64,000 nucleotides of DNA from Blastocladiella emersonii ATCC 22665 (GCA_025594325.1 JANHCV010000004.1:1922001-1986000); one strand, 5' to 3'. Shown: positions 42,501 to 54,127, counted from the first letter of the stretch. Numbers and translations: made by a program. Notes: generated by a model not told the origin, from the letters alone.

Positions 42501-42703
42501 GTGCCCGATGCGGCTCCGTTGACGGTCAACTGCGACGCCGCGTCGCCGAGCTGGGATGAGCTTGGGCGCAGATCCTCGCCGTCGTCATGGACATGGATGA
42601 GGGTGTCGGTGGGCAGGGCGAGCGGCGTCGCCGGCGAAGCGGGCTCGGGCGACGCTGTCCGCTCGGTCCCGCGCGGCGACAGCTCGATTCCGGGCGAGTT
42701 CAT
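39559..42703 (-). CDS. Polytopic membrane protein with C-terminal class 3 lipase domain
   Basis: Two exons (42703-41177, 41112-39559; 1026 aa). The 64-nt intron has a GTACGC donor and CCGTAG acceptor and joins the two long frames in phase. The N-terminal 170 residues are Ser/Pro-rich and start MNSPGIELSPRGTERTASPE. About ten or more hydrophobic helices follow in two sets, with a Pro-rich cytosolic loop between them. The C-terminal domain is a class 3 (Rml-like) lipase: VVAVRGTSTTSDVWEDIHLW, the nucleophile elbow VVVTGHSLGGG (Ser about 923), FTDPVPK (Asp about 974) and VDCHYW (His about 1000) form a complete triad. Sn-1 diacylglycerol lipases have a similar membrane-plus-lipase 3 plan, though with four helices. 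A role in cleaving acylglycerols at a membrane is likely. The ATG at 42703 is chosen because the sequence further upstream is Arg-rich and less coding-like. Confidence 0.8.
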
Positions 42704-43060
42704 GGTGATGAGGCCCGGAGCGCAAGAGCGGGAGCAAGGTAGCAAGGGTTGGTGGTGATGGCGGGTTGTTCTTTGAGGCGCGGAGACAGTAGACTTGGAG
42801 GAGCTCAAGGACGTCACGCTCGAGCAGGGCACTGCTTCATGGCATTCGGGCGAGGGCGTTTGCACCGAGTCGACCTCAAGGGAGAGAAGAACAGACAAGC
42901 GAGGGCAGGCGGGTGGCCGCGTCCGGCAGCCGTCGTCACGCTCGAGCAGCGGGTGGCGCCGCCGATCACCGGGGACGGTGTCGCTCTCTTGGGCGCGTCG
43001 CCTGCGCTTCCTCTTCATCCGCCAAGACGACAGCCTTCCATGCATCTCTGACCGCCAAGC
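42704..43060. promoter_or_regulatory. Divergent intergenic region, lipase and PIG-S genes
   Basis: About 360 bp between the two start codons. The frame on the plus strand is open across much of it, so a longer PIG-S N-terminus from 42913 cannot be ruled out. No TATA box is seen. Confidence 0.45.
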
Positions 43061-44818
43061 ATGCCGCTCGGTGCGCACTCGGCGCAACACGCTCCGTGGA
43101 CCGCAGCGCGCGTCCAGCGCGACTCACGCGGCGCGACCGGTCTCGCTTAGAATTCTCACGACGCACGCAGCGGCTCGTGCTGGCATCCTACATCCTCGCG
43201 TTCGTGCTGGGCGTGCCCAAGTGGTGGTCGCTGACGTCGGTGCCGCGGGCGCGGCTGCCGCTGCGCGAGCTGGCCGACGTGCACGACGCCAAGTCGATCC
43301 CCGTCACGCTGCAGTTCCAGTGGCTCGCGCAGTGTCCGGGCGCGAGTGCAGCAGGGCCCGCGTTCGACGTGAGCGGTCTCAACGCGCTGGCGCAGGCCGA
43401 GTTTGGCGACGCGAGCGACGGGCACCGCGTGCTGGTCCTCGAGTCGCACTCCGCGTGGCAGATCGATTACCAGGTCACCGTGTCCGACGCGTCATCCGCG
43501 GCAGCGGCAGCGAGTGGGAGCGCGATCCAGGTGTGCGCCGTCGCGCCCGATACGGAGCTCGCGGCGCGGTCCGTGCACGTCGACGCGGCGGGGCTCGTCA
43601 AGGTCGCCGCAGTCACGGTTGAAGATGGTACGAGCGCTGTCTCAAAGCGAAACCGCACCCGCTAACAGCTCCAACGAGCGTGTAGCGGCCAAGAGCCTCG
43701 CAGCGTACGCGCAGCACCTGGCGTCGCTCATGGCGCGCCCAGGTCAGTCGATGCACTTTTCGCAGCAGTACGAGGTGCTGCTGAGCCTCATGGTGCAGAA
43801 TCCGGAGCGGACGCCGGTGCGCGCGTGGGACGTGTCGGCACCCGCGGCCGCCGTGCTGCGACCCGTGCTGACCGAGATTTTGGGGGATGCGGCGCGGTTT
43901 AAGCTCGTTTCGCAAGTCGAGTACTACGCGCAGCCCGGGTCGGGCGTCACGCTCCCGTCGCCGCCCCCGCTGCTCCCGATCCACATGCGCGTCGAGCTCG
44001 ACGCGGCGACGGGCGAGTGGGTCGAGCAGGCGGCGGCGCCGCAGCCGCCGCAGCCCGTGGCGATTCCGGTGGCGCAGCTGCCGCATTTCGTCAACCCGGA
44101 CTGGAGCCTCGCGGCCGTGACGCCCAACCACTCGGTCGTGCACCTCGTCACGTACGTGCCGGACCCGCAGACGCCCATGACGGTGCTGGGCCCGAGCGGC
44201 GACGCGTCGCGCAGCAACGATTTCGTGGTGCCGCGGTGGGGCGGCGTGGCCGTGCGCAACCTGGCGCCGGGCTCCCCCAAGGTCGACGCGGCGGCGCTCG
44301 CGCCCGTGTGGCTCGCGCACCTGCGCGAGGTGTTTGGCGTGGTCCCGCTGGCGGGGACGACGGCCAAGGTCGGCCCGCGCAAGGCCCAGCCGACGACCAT
44401 CACGTTCGCGGCGAACACGCGGGCGGCGCTGACAGCCGCCGAGCGGCTCGTGTACCACCAGTCGCAGGTCGCGGTGCACGTGGCCGAGACGGTCGAGACG
44501 CTGGCGGCGCTGGTGCGGCTGACGGACCAGCAGGCGAACCTGCCCGTGTCGCGGTCGCTGGCGCGGCGGGTGGCGGCGGCGCTCGAGCGCGTGGCTCTGG
44601 TGCGGTCGGGCGCGGGCGCGGCGCGCGACCGGTTCGCGGCGGCGTGGCAGGCGCGGCGCGACGCCGAGGCGGCCTTCTTCGACCCCGAGATGGTCGGGCT
44701 CGCCTACTTCCCCGCCGAGCACACGTACGCCGTGTACATGCCGCTGTTCGTGCCCGTGCTCACGACCGTCGTCATGATGGCCGCCAAGGAGGTGCGGCTG
44801 TGGCGCGCGGGCAAGTGA
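43061..44818 (+). CDS. PIGS: GPI transamidase subunit PIG-S (Gpi17)
   Basis: Modelled as three exons (43061-43070, 43151-43627, 43686-44818; 539 aa). The N-terminus MPLEFSRRTQRLVLASYILA leads into a membrane helix and then FVLGVPKWWSLTSVPRARLP, the conserved PIG-S pattern in which a WW pair follows the first helix. The long lumenal part contains VVHLVTYVPDP and NDFVVPRWGGVAVRNL. A second membrane helix (YMPLFVPVLTTVVMMAAKEV) lies just before the C-terminus, as in all PIG-S proteins. The complex cleaves the GPI signal and attaches GPI to proteins in the ER. The 10-nt first exon is inferred from a phase-correct GT...AG; an alternative start at 42913 would add about 80 Arg-rich residues. The second intron is 58 nt and ends GTGTAG. 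Confidence 0.85.
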
Positions 44819-45046
44819 ATGGTCGATTACCGTGCAGTCCCACGCGACGCGCTGGCGATGGGCGGCCGGCGTGACGCACTCCTCGAAATATACAGAAAAT
44901 CCGGTCTGGGACAGCCACGCGCCTCGCTCTCTCTCCCACCGCTCCCCTCGCCGCTCGCCGAGCTCAATGAATCTCTGCTGAGCAACGCTCTCCACTTGCT
45001 GCAACCCGCACCGCCAACCCGCCCTCACACAACAGAACCGCCCGCC

Positions 45047-46932
45047 ATGCCCCCGAGCCCATCGCACGGCCCGCGCCGCGGCGCCTTCTTCCTGACCGAC
45101 GGCGACTCGGCGGACAGCGATTCCGCCTCCCCGTCATCGTCCTCGCCCGTCCCTGCACCGCCGACCACGGCCAACCGCTCGGGCCCCCGCATCTTCGTCC
45201 CCGCCCCGCTCCTCCACCGCCTTTTCCCGTCCGCCGATGACGAGAGCGACAACGAGATCACGGAGCGCACGCCCAAACGGCAGCGACGAGCCAGTCCCGT
45301 TGTCAGCGAGTCGATTGATCTGACCGCGGCCTCATCGGGCTCATCGGCGGCGTCGTCGTCGTCCTCGTTGCCGCGCGTCGTCTTCTCCTCTTCGCCATCG
45401 CGCACCGCCACCTCCAACACCGCACGCGGCGGCCCGCCAACACTCGCCATCACCACCTCGCCGCCCGCAGGCAACAGCAGCAGCAGCAGCAGCGGCAGCG
45501 CCACCTCGACGGTCCACGGGTCGCACCAGTCGCACATGTTCCTGTCCAGTTCATCGCCGGCCCGCCGCGCGCCCGTCGAGGTCATCGACCTGCTCGACTC
45601 CGACGACGAGGACGAGGATGACGACGTCGAGGTGCACGTCCGCACCTCCTCCACGGCCGCGTCGTCGAGCCCCGACATCCGCATGCGCAGCAGCAGCGGG
45701 GCCAGCGAGGTGGTCACGGTCCTCGACTCGGACGACGACGAGATCACGGTCGTCAGCAGCACCATCCGCCAGCCCACGCACACGCACCAGCAGCGGCAGC
45801 GACACGGCAACGTGCACCTGCTCGACTCGGACTCGGACTCGAGCGACGACAGCAACGAGGTGCGGTTCGTCGGCGCGCGCCAGGTCGAGCCGCGCGCACC
45901 CGTCCCGCCGCCCATCATGGCGCCGGGGCAGAACCTGTTCCAGGTGACGCAGGCGCTGCGCGACAACATCATGCAGGCTGCGCGCGCGCCGCCGGGCGGC
46001 GGGCCGAACTTTGCCGACCTGGCGCGCCAGCGCGTGCGGCACGAGGAGCAGCTGCGCGGCGAGGCGCAGCGTCGTCTGCGCGCCGAGCTCGACGCCGAGA
46101 CGCGCCGCGCGCAGGCCGCCGCGCAGCCCAACTTCCTGCAATTCGGTGTCGGCGGCAACGCGTGGCCCGGCCTGCCCACCTTCCTCGCGGGCGCCCGCGC
46201 CTACTTCGCGGCCGCGGCCAACCGCGCCGAGTTCGGGCTCAACTTCAACCTCGGGCGGCCCATGGGCGACTATATCCCCGACGATATGCTCGACGGCATG
46301 ACGTACGAGGAGATTGTCGAGCTCACGGACCGCGTCAGTAACCGCAGCGGCGCTGCTGCTGGTGGAGGTGGGGGCCGTGGTGACGCGCCTGCGCCGGGGA
46401 TGCGGCCCGCGGAGATCAGCCAGCTCCCCGAGACCGCGTACAAGAAGCCGCGGCCCGGTACGCCCGCCGCTGAGGCCGAGGACTGGTACGCCTTTCGCCT
46501 CCCTCGCTCTGCCCTGTCTTGAAACTGACACCCTCCGCCCCTCGTAGCTGCGCCATCTGCCAGGACGAGTACAAGGCGGGCGACAAGGTGCTCACGATTC
46601 CGGGGTGCAACCACTTCACCCACTCGACGTGCATCAAGCCGTGGCTGCAGCGCAACGCGACGTGCCCAATGTGTCGCGCCAGCGTCCGCGACGCCATTGC
46701 GCAGCACGCTGCCGCCGCCTCCTCGTCGTCATCAGCGCCGCGGAACCGGGCGACCTGGGCCGGACCCAGCGGGCCGCAGCACCCGCCGTTGCCGCCGCGC
46801 CGCTCGCAGGGCGCTGGTGCCGGTTCGGGGGCCAATGCCGCTGCTGCGGCAGCCGCGGCAGCGGCGGCATCCGCGGGCGCGGCGCGCCGTCGGCCGGCTG
46901 GCCGCGTCGAGGTCGTTGTGATTGACGACTGA
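45047..46932 (+). CDS. Arkadia/RNF111-type RING-H2 E3 ligase with SUMO-interacting-like motifs
   Basis: Two exons (45047-46485, 46548-46932; 607 aa). The C-terminal RING-H2 finger spans about residues 481-522 (CAIC..., PGCNHFTHSTC, CPMC; C3H2C3) and should recruit an E2 enzyme. It is preceded by GMTYEEIVELTDRVSNRSG and ISQLPETAYKKPRP, the conserved linker of Arkadia/BIG BROTHER ligases. The disordered N-terminal half contains hydrophobic patches next to acidic/Ser runs: SIDLTA (about 89), VEVIDLLDSDDEDEDDD (177), VVTVLDSDDDE (222) and VHLLDSDSDSSDD (256). The protein ends VEVVVIDD. These fit the SUMO-interacting motif consensus, so a SUMO-targeted ubiquitin ligase is the best guess. An NLS-like KRQRR lies at about 77-81. 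The start codon is 229 bp after the PIG-S stop. Confidence 0.85.
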
Positions 46933-47074
46933 ACCTCCCCTCGCTTTCGATCATCCCCCTTTGTGTGTGCTCCTCTCATATCCACCCGTTCTACTACTAC
47001 CACCTACTACACATGTTGCCTCCCGCCTCAGCCCTTCGCCGTCAAGTCGAAAACCCATCCCATTCTCCTCAGCA

Positions 47075-49798
47075 TCAATCCCCCTCGCGCACCATGAACA
47101 CCCTCCCCACCCCCGCCGCGAGCTCGCCCCACTTGACCTCCGGGTGCCTCGCCTCGCGGTACCCCGGCACGCACGCGGGACACACCATGGTCGCGTCCAT
47201 GGCCGTGATCAGGCCCGTGCTCGGCTCCACTTCGCCGCGCGCCGCCGCGCGCAGGTCTAGCGCGAACACGGTGCCGGGCGCAAGGTGGCATTGCGCGCAC
47301 GCGGGGAGCGAGGTGTGCGGGGTTGGGTTGGCGTCGGACAGGTCGAAGTCGGGGTCGGAGTCGGGGGAGGTGGAGGTTGAGGCGTATTGCAGGATCGCGT
47401 CGATGCTCGACGACGTCCATGCCGGTTGCGACGCGAGCGGGACGGGCTCGGCGGGGGCGGCGGCCGCGGTCTCGCCCGCGATGGTGGTGGGAGAAGCGGT
47501 GGCCGAGGCGGCCAAGGCGGCCGCGGCCTTGCGCTCCCGCGCGACGCGCGTGTAGTGGAATGCGGCGAGCTGGCGCAGCGACGGCGGGCGCGCGGGGAAC
47601 GCGCAGATCATGGGGACGTCTACAGACACGGCCGCCACGCGAGTGAGCGATGGCCACCACCCGCGTAGATGAGAGGGATGCGTACCGTGGCTCTTGACGA
47701 ACCGCTGCAGGACAAAGTGATGGAGAAACAAAATCTGGCGGTTGTTCCCCTGCAGCTCGCGGACGCCGTGGTACAGCGCCTGCAGCACGCCCTGCGCCGC
47801 GAGTTTGGCCTGGTCTTCGGCTACAGACGGCCGTGGTTAGTGGCCATCGTGGTGCGGGATCCGTGCAAAAACGTACGCCGGTCGCCGAGGTGCATGAGCG
47901 AGATAGCGCAGAACATGCGGAGCATCTCGATCCTTGTCATGGCCGAGTTCTGCGAGCCCACGACGACCTGGGCCGCGCTCGTCGGCGAGTTCGGGCGGAG
48001 GAGCGGCCGCGTATCCACCTCGCCCGCGCTCCCGTCAGCCTCGTCGCGCGCGTGGTCGTCGACAAACTCAAAGTCGTCGAGCTCATCCTCCACCCCCGCC
48101 GCCGCTGCCGCGTCCGCATCCTCGTCATCATCGGCGTCGCCGTCCGTGACGACGCCGTACCGCGTGGCGCTCGCGAGATCCTCGGCGAGGTTCGTCGACG
48201 TGGTCAGGTGGAGACGGCGGCCGGGCAGGTCGGCGAGCATGGTGTGCACGATGCGCGGGCCGATGCCCAGCGCGAGCAGGTGCCGGCGAACCCGGTCGGT
48301 GCGCGCCAGGACCGACCACAGGAACATGACGGTGGTCTGGAACGATTCGTCCCACCGGTACTCGTCGGACATGCGCAGGAAGGAGGGGAGCGCGCGGATC
48401 AGGGCGTCTTGGATTGGGTCGGATGGGATCTCTGCTGTATGGGCGGTGTGGTCAGCGAGGGGAGGGATGGAGGGTGAGCGATGGGCGTACCCGAATGGAG
48501 CAGCTGCGACAGCGCGAAAAAGGCCGAGATCAGGACAGCCTTGCGGTGCGCGAACCGGGTGAAGATGGCGAGGATGCGCTGGACGAGCCGGTCGTCGGCC
48601 GGCGACGTGTCTAGCAGGCGGTGGTGCATCAGCCATCGGAGCGTCGACTCCACCCGCGAACCACGGACGTACCGTTGGCGAAAAAGTTGCCGAGCGAGCT
48701 GAGCGCGGCGCACAGGACCGTCTCCTCGAACGGGTGCGCGTCGATGCACCGGACGATCGTGTCGACGGTATCCCTGAGCCGCGACCCATCCACGCGGCTA
48801 ACAGCAGCGAGGACGTGAAGCCCATGGACAACGAGCTCACGCGGTCCCGCGGCCGCGGCCGCGACGTGGTCGGCGATCAGGTTCTGCACGACGAGGTGGC
48901 CCTTGGCCGCGACAATGGCCTGGACGTGGTCGACGCCGTAGCACGTCAGGTTCGACAGCGCCGCGAGCAGCTCGACGAGCGCCGTCGGGTGGCCGCGCAG
49001 CGTGGCGATGCGGGAGACGAGCAGCGCGGGGAGACCGTGGTCGAGCATCGGCGCGCGGTTCGGCTCGATCAGGGCCAGGTTCGCCAGCGCCGCGAACAGG
49101 TGCACCACGGCGTCGACGGCCGCGGGCGACGACGCGCCGCGCACCGCGTCGCACAGCAGCGACACGGCGTTGCGCTGGCTCAGGTACGTGCAGTTGGCCT
49201 CGGACCGCGAGAAGACGCGCAGCGTGCGCGCGACGATGGCGAGGCTGGCGGCGTGGGCGGGCGACGGCGGCGGCGGGGCCTTCTTCGAGTCACCGTCCGC
49301 CGGCGCCAGCGCGGCGAGCGTCGTCGCGCACAGGTCCAGGATCGACGCGATCGTCTGCGAGGTCCCGCCCTCGAACTTGTCGCGGCTCTCCGTGTACCGG
49401 GCCATGTCGAGGTACCGCTTCAGGAACGCGTCTATGTACACGTCGCTGTCGATGGCGACGGCGCCGCCGATCACGTCAGCCGGGCTATCGGGCGACGATG
49501 GCGAGGCTGCCGAGAGGTCCTCGGCGATGCCCGGCCGCGACGACTGCAGCTGCTGCACGTGGCGGCCGAGCACCTTGCGCAGGCAGAAGAGGAGCGTCGG
49601 GACGCACGCGGGCGACACGACGAGCTGGTCGACCGACTCGACGGGCCGCACGGGCGTCGTTGGAGCGGACGCGAAGCCCACGGCGCTGTCGGGCGAGGAC
49701 TCACGGGCAGCGGCGTCACGCGGCAGCGGCAGCGGGAGCGCGGTCGCTGGCGCAGGGTCGGTCGCGATGGCGAGCGGTGATGGCTGGTCCGGCCGCAT
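47075..49798 (-). CDS. ARM-repeat-like protein with C-terminal Cys pairs
   Basis: Five exons (49798-48673, 48610-48491, 48431-47877, 47820-47686, 47619-47075; 826 aa), all phase-consistent. After a Pro/Ala-rich N-terminus come helix pairs typical of armadillo folds, for example AVVHLFAALANLALIEPNRA, LVELLAALSNLTCYGVDHVQ and LCAALSSLGNFFANG. The middle contains an acidic insert (DGDADDDEDADAAAAAGVED). The C-terminal part has two Cys pairs, CAQCH and CPAC, about 45 residues apart, which could hold one zinc ion. No signal peptide or membrane helix is present. I do not recognise the family. The last intron (47620-47685) is a multiple of three without a stop, so it may be retained as an alternative form. 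Confidence 0.7.
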
Positions 49799-50115
49799 CG
49801 CGTAGTAGAGTCAAGTTAGGTTCGGTGTTGCATCCAAGTCGGGGGTTCGGTTGCGGGAGGTTGCGAGCGTTCGCGCGGACTTCATCAAGTCTCGGCCAGG
49901 GAGTTCCGTGCGCGCGGGAGACGGCGTGTGACCAGCGCCGCGACGCGTCGTTCATCTTCGTGCTCGCGCTGAAAAGTGAAACGGGTCGCGTTCGTCTCCC
50001 CGTAACGTGATCGCTTTTTCGCTCGGAACGACTCCCAACCCGCCCGCCCTATCACCACCGCTCATGTTATACTCTGTCTCCATGTAGACTCGATGCAACT
50101 TATTGATCCCAAACC
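49799..50115. promoter_or_regulatory. Divergent promoter, ARM-like gene and mitochondrial carrier gene
   Basis: 317 bp between the two start codons. No TATA box or strong motif is seen. Confidence 0.5.
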
Positions 50116-51384
50116 ATGGCAGCCGCTGCAACCGCCGTCCAACCGCCCGTGTTCCCGATCGCGCTCGATGCTCCGATCTCGCTTGGCGGCAACGGCAATG
50201 CGCTCCCGACCGCTGTGTCGATGGTGAATGTGAAAGGGTCACCAGATGACCACGCCAAGGCCAGCAAACCCGCCGCGGCGACGACATGGAGCGACATGGA
50301 CCTCAGCCGCTACCTCGTCTACGGCAGCGGCTTCGTGTTCCTCGTCGACTCGCTCATGTATCCGTTCGAGGTCCTGCGGACTCGGATGCAGGCCGACAAC
50401 GTATGCGCTACCCCCAACTTCCCCTCCGCGCTCGCTAACCACCTCCCCGACCCGCGCAGATCACGCACCAGCGCGGGATCGTGTCCATGGTCCGCCGCAT
50501 CATCCGCCAGGACGGCTGGCTGCGCCTGTACCGCGGCATCGTGCCGACCGTGTGCGGCAGCTTCCCGGCCCAGTCCATGTACTACGTCGCCTACGAGGCC
50601 GGCCACTACAAGCTCGAGCAGGCCGCCTTCAAGTGGACCAACGGCGCTCCGCTGAGCCCGTTCCAGGGTACTGACCGCACTGCCTCACCTTGACCCGTTA
50701 CCCGCCCGATCGCTCACCCCAAACCGTGTAGACTTTCTCTGCCACTCCTTCGCTGGCCTGTCCGCCGAATGCGCGTCGGCGTGCTTCTACCTGCCCGCGG
50801 ACATGGTATCGCAGCGGCTGCAGACGCAGCCGCGCTTCTCTTTCTTCCACGCGGCCTTTGACTACCGCGGCGCACGCGACGTGGTCCGCACTATCTACGC
50901 GACGCAGGGGATCCGCGGGTTCTACTGCGGCCTCGTCCCGCACCTGCTCGCCTACGCGCCGTCGGGGTTCGTGTACTGGGGCGTCTACGAGCTCACCAAG
51001 AAGCAGATCCCGAAGCGTGTTGCGGGGGTCGATTCGACGCTCATCAATGCGTACGTCTGCTCGCTCACCCCGCTCCGTCGCTCAACACTGACTCCGTCCT
51101 GCGCGTGAAGCGTCTCGGCCTCAATCGCAGGCGGCGCCGCCGTCGTCGTGTCCAACCCGTTCGACGTGCTGCGCACGCGCGTGCAGACGTACCAGACGAC
51201 ATCGGCGACGACCCCGAGCATCGCGCAACTCGCGCGGTACGTGTGGCGGCACGAGGGGTGGACTGGGTTCGCCAAGGGGATGCGGCCGCGCCTGTTTGTC
51301 GCGATCCCTGGGTCAATGGTCGCGCTAACCGGGTACGAGGCCATCAAGTCGTGGTCGCGCGAGGGCAAGGAGGACGGAGAGTAG
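50116..51384 (+). CDS. Mitochondrial carrier (SLC25 family, SLC25A44-like)
   Basis: Four exons (50116-50400, 50460-50667, 50732-51050, 51111-51384; 361 aa). Three Solcar repeats carry the signature P-x-(D/E)-x-x-(K/R): YPFEVLRTRMQ, LPADMVSQRLQ (Ser at the basic position) and NPFDVLRTRVQ. Repeat ends have GWLRLYRGIVP, GIRGFYCGLVP and GWTGFAKGMRP. The overall wording, especially SGFVYWGVYELTKKQIPK, is closest to the SLC25A44 group, which carries branched-chain amino acids in mammals; the substrate here is inference. The protein would lie in the inner mitochondrial membrane with six helices. The last acceptor (GAAG at 51110) is chosen because it alone restores the frame, giving AVSASIAGGAAVVVSNPFDV. 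Confidence 0.88.
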
Positions 51385-51592
51385 AGGAGAACGATGGGAG
51401 TGTGTATGAATATAGAACCTGTGTACAGTCTAGACGAGCGAGTACTAGCGTGGGGATCGTTGAGCGGGTACTGCGAAAAAGTCAGGTATATTTTGCGAGT
51501 CGAGTCGAGTCGAGGGTCATGATACTGAGAAACGAATGGCCACGGCCGTCTATACCTATCCAACACCGCACCACGCGACCGGCCGGCCGGCA

Positions 51593-52711
51593 TCATGGCC
51601 GCCGCACCGTGGTCATGAGCATGGCCTTGATCCGCTTCCACCCGTGCTTGGCCTTCTTGAGCTGCACCACCTTGACTGCCGCCCACTTTGACGAGGGCGA
51701 TGTGGGCGACCGTGCCGGACTCGCCACCGTGGCCTGGTCGAGCGGCGTCAGTCCTGGCCGCCCGCGGTCCTCGCTCTTGAGCAGCACCGCGATGGCGGCA
51801 AACTCGTCGCCGTCCGAGTCGTACAGCGCCTTGGCCAGGACCGCCGGCGCGTGGAACGGGAACACGTTCGCCAGGCGCTGCATGGCGCCGTCGTCGAGCG
51901 GCGGCGGGTCCGGGATGTCCTTGCGCTGCACGCGTGGCGCCGCCGCGGCGGGCTCGGACGCCGGGCGGGGGTGGTGGTGGAGCGGGGTGGAGGGGAGCGA
52001 GATGGCGGCGCGTGGCGGCGTCGACGGAGCGACGGTTACGGCATGGCGGATCGGCTCATCGACTGTCGCGCCGACGTCGAGCGGGTCCCCACACTCGTCA
52101 ATGGCGCGGTCGTGCGCGCGTTTCGACGCGCCTCGCTTGGCGGGCGACGGCGGCGGGTTGGTGGCGACCTGCAGGAACACGGACATCGGGTCGGCCTCGT
52201 CGGCGACGTAGCTCGAGTCGGTGCGCATCTCGGCAAACGAGGGTTTCGCCGCCGTGGCGGGATCGTGAAGAGAGTCGGCTACACGTTGCGCGGATGTGAG
52301 CGGGGGTCACGGCGACGGTCGCGCGCGGACACGTACTCGACGCGGACGCGAGGTACGCCTGCTTCTTGCACCAGGCGGGGAGCGCCGACCGCTCGCGCTG
52401 GATGTCGTCGAGCTTCTCGCCTACACGTTACTCGGCAGCCATGAGTCGCCCATCCCTCAAGTATTTCGCAACCAGCGCGTCGTACGGTAACACTCGGCAA
52501 TCCGGCGCGCGCGGCCCGCCTCGAACTCGCGGCGCTGCTGGAGCCGGCACGTTTCCATGACGCGCGTCACGATCACCGAGTCGCGCACGCGCGCGGGCAC
52601 CGACAGCGTCGAGCGCAGCGACAGCGCCGTGGACATGTCGGACATTTGCGACTGCACGCCGAACGAGCGCTCGCCGAAGCCCGCGCCGCCGCGCGAGGGG
52701 GATAGATACAT
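51593..52711 (-). CDS. CUE-like domain protein of unknown function
   Basis: Three exons (52711-52486, 52420-52337, 52278-51593). The start MYLSPSRGGAGFGERSFGVQ follows ACCACC, a good initiation context. An N-terminal helix, VMETCRLQQRREFEAGRARR, continues into YREKLDDIQRERSALPAWCK. After a Pro/Ala-rich disordered part comes MQRLANVFPFHAPAVLAKAL followed by YDSDGDEFAAIAVLLKSE. Its FP near the first helix and LL in the third fit a CUE/UBA-type ubiquitin-binding fold. The C-terminus is basic (WAAVKVVQLKKAKHGWKRIK). The second donor (GTACGT at 52336) is the only one that keeps frame. Ubiquitin binding is inferred from a short motif. Confidence 0.6.
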
Positions 52712-53204
52712 GGTGGTGGTGGTGGTTGCGGGTTTGGGTGTAGATGATTCAAGTCGATCGTGGGAGGAGAGCAGGGAGCCGAGGAGGGCAACTGGAGAAG
52801 CGCGCGCGAGCGGCCTTGACTCCGTGTAGAACCACGTTTCCGCGTTGCTGGGGGCCTCGCCCCAGCGCCAGCAATGCGAACACTCGGGCACGCACGCGTC
52901 GTGTGCAACGGTCAGCGTTGTGCCGTGCGGCGTGCCGGTGGAGACATTTTCACGACGCGTCGAGTGGGCCGCCGCGCGCGAGACGCGAGGCGCGAGACAC
53001 GCGCGATCGCGGTGGCGCGGGCGCCGGGTGATCTCATGTGACGCGAGGTTTTGAGTTTCCACTCCGCCGTGTGTGGCTGCGCGCTGGCCGCCGTGCTGCT
53101 GGCCGCTGCCGACCATCACCATGCAAGACGACGACGTCGCCAGGTCCTTGTCCGTTCTCTAGTCGCACTCGACGCAACGTAACGCTCCGCACACCGACAC
53201 CACC
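52712..53204. promoter_or_regulatory. Divergent intergenic region, CUE-like gene and COX7A gene
   Basis: About 490 bp between opposed start codons; no gene is seen inside. Confidence 0.5.
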
Positions 53205-53712
53205 ATGGCCCTCCTCGACTCGTTCGTCAACCGCCCCAACAAGGTCCCCGAGCTCCAGCGCGCGTACCAGGTGCGGCTCTCGCTGTCCTCGGCGCCCGCG
53301 TGTGGCGGGATGGAGGGGCAGGGATCCGGCTGCTGCGCTGTCATCGGACATGGCGTGGGATGTGAGTTGGAGGTCGGCACTCGCGGTCGCAGGCGGCGGC
53401 GGTCGCATGAATGATCGCCCAGCTTGCCGCGGCTGCGCCACGCCGACCTCGAACCCGTACCACACCCATAGCCGGACGGGTCACGGACCCTGCCCTTCTT
53501 GTCGCTGGCCACCGCTCCGTCCCTCTCGGATGCACTAACGTCTCTCCCATCGTCCCCTCCAGGCGCCCTCGTCGCACTTCATCTACGCCCGCTCGCCCAA
53601 GGACCGCTTCTGGCTGTCCGTGTACGGCGTCGCCTCGGCTGCCGGCCTCGCCTACTGCCTGTACGGCCTCGTCGGCATGACCGTCGGCCACGGCAAGAAG
53701 CCCGGCTTCTAA
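53205..53712 (+). CDS. COX7A: Cytochrome c oxidase subunit 7A
   Basis: Two exons (53205-53270, 53563-53712; 71 aa) separated by a 292-nt intron with a CACTAAC branch-like sequence about 25 nt before its AG. The product begins MALLDSFVNRPNKVPELQRA, matching the NKVPE.Q...Q start of COX7A. It has one membrane helix (WLSVYGVASAAGLAYCLYGL) and a short basic end GHGKKPGF. It is a nuclear-encoded, single-span subunit of respiratory complex IV in the inner mitochondrial membrane. The size is normal for the family. The gene is too short and too split to stand out as an open frame. Confidence 0.8.
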
Positions 53713-54127
53713 GCTGCTGCTGCTACCCGCAACAACTACCTTTGGTTCTCCTTCATCTTCCCCCCTATTCAGCGTGCCACCTGGACCTGTCGATTGTCGC
53801 AAATACACGTCAAAAAACATGCACCCCCCGTGGCCCGCCGCTGCCCGCTCGTAAGCGCCCGTCCACAGCTCGCGCCCTCTCTCCGTCGAGTTCTCGCCGT
53901 CGTCGAGACCCGCCCTGCTCCCCCTCCCTCGCCTACTGCTTGTATTCTGTTAATCTATCTCATTAATGCGGATTGCGCCGATTTCAACCGAGACTTCGAG
54001 AAGGACCGCAAACGCGAGCGGAGAGCAGCGGCACACGTTTTGACCGCCGCGCTCGTGTGGCGATCGATCCCTCCTCTCTCTCTCCCCTCGCCGCCCTACG
54101 CTCGGCGCTTCATGCAATAAATACACC
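53713..54127. other. Intergenic region between COX7A and RFT1
   Basis: Pyrimidine-rich with an A/T-richer segment around 53940-53990; CAATAAATACACC directly precedes the RFT1 start. No gene seen. Confidence 0.5.

Noticed and set aside
40937-42559. 540-codon plus-strand frame opposite the lipase gene
   Set aside because: Charged low-complexity sequence (RDRRDRQRRDHAV-like) without domains; the minus strand carries the lipase and membrane helices.
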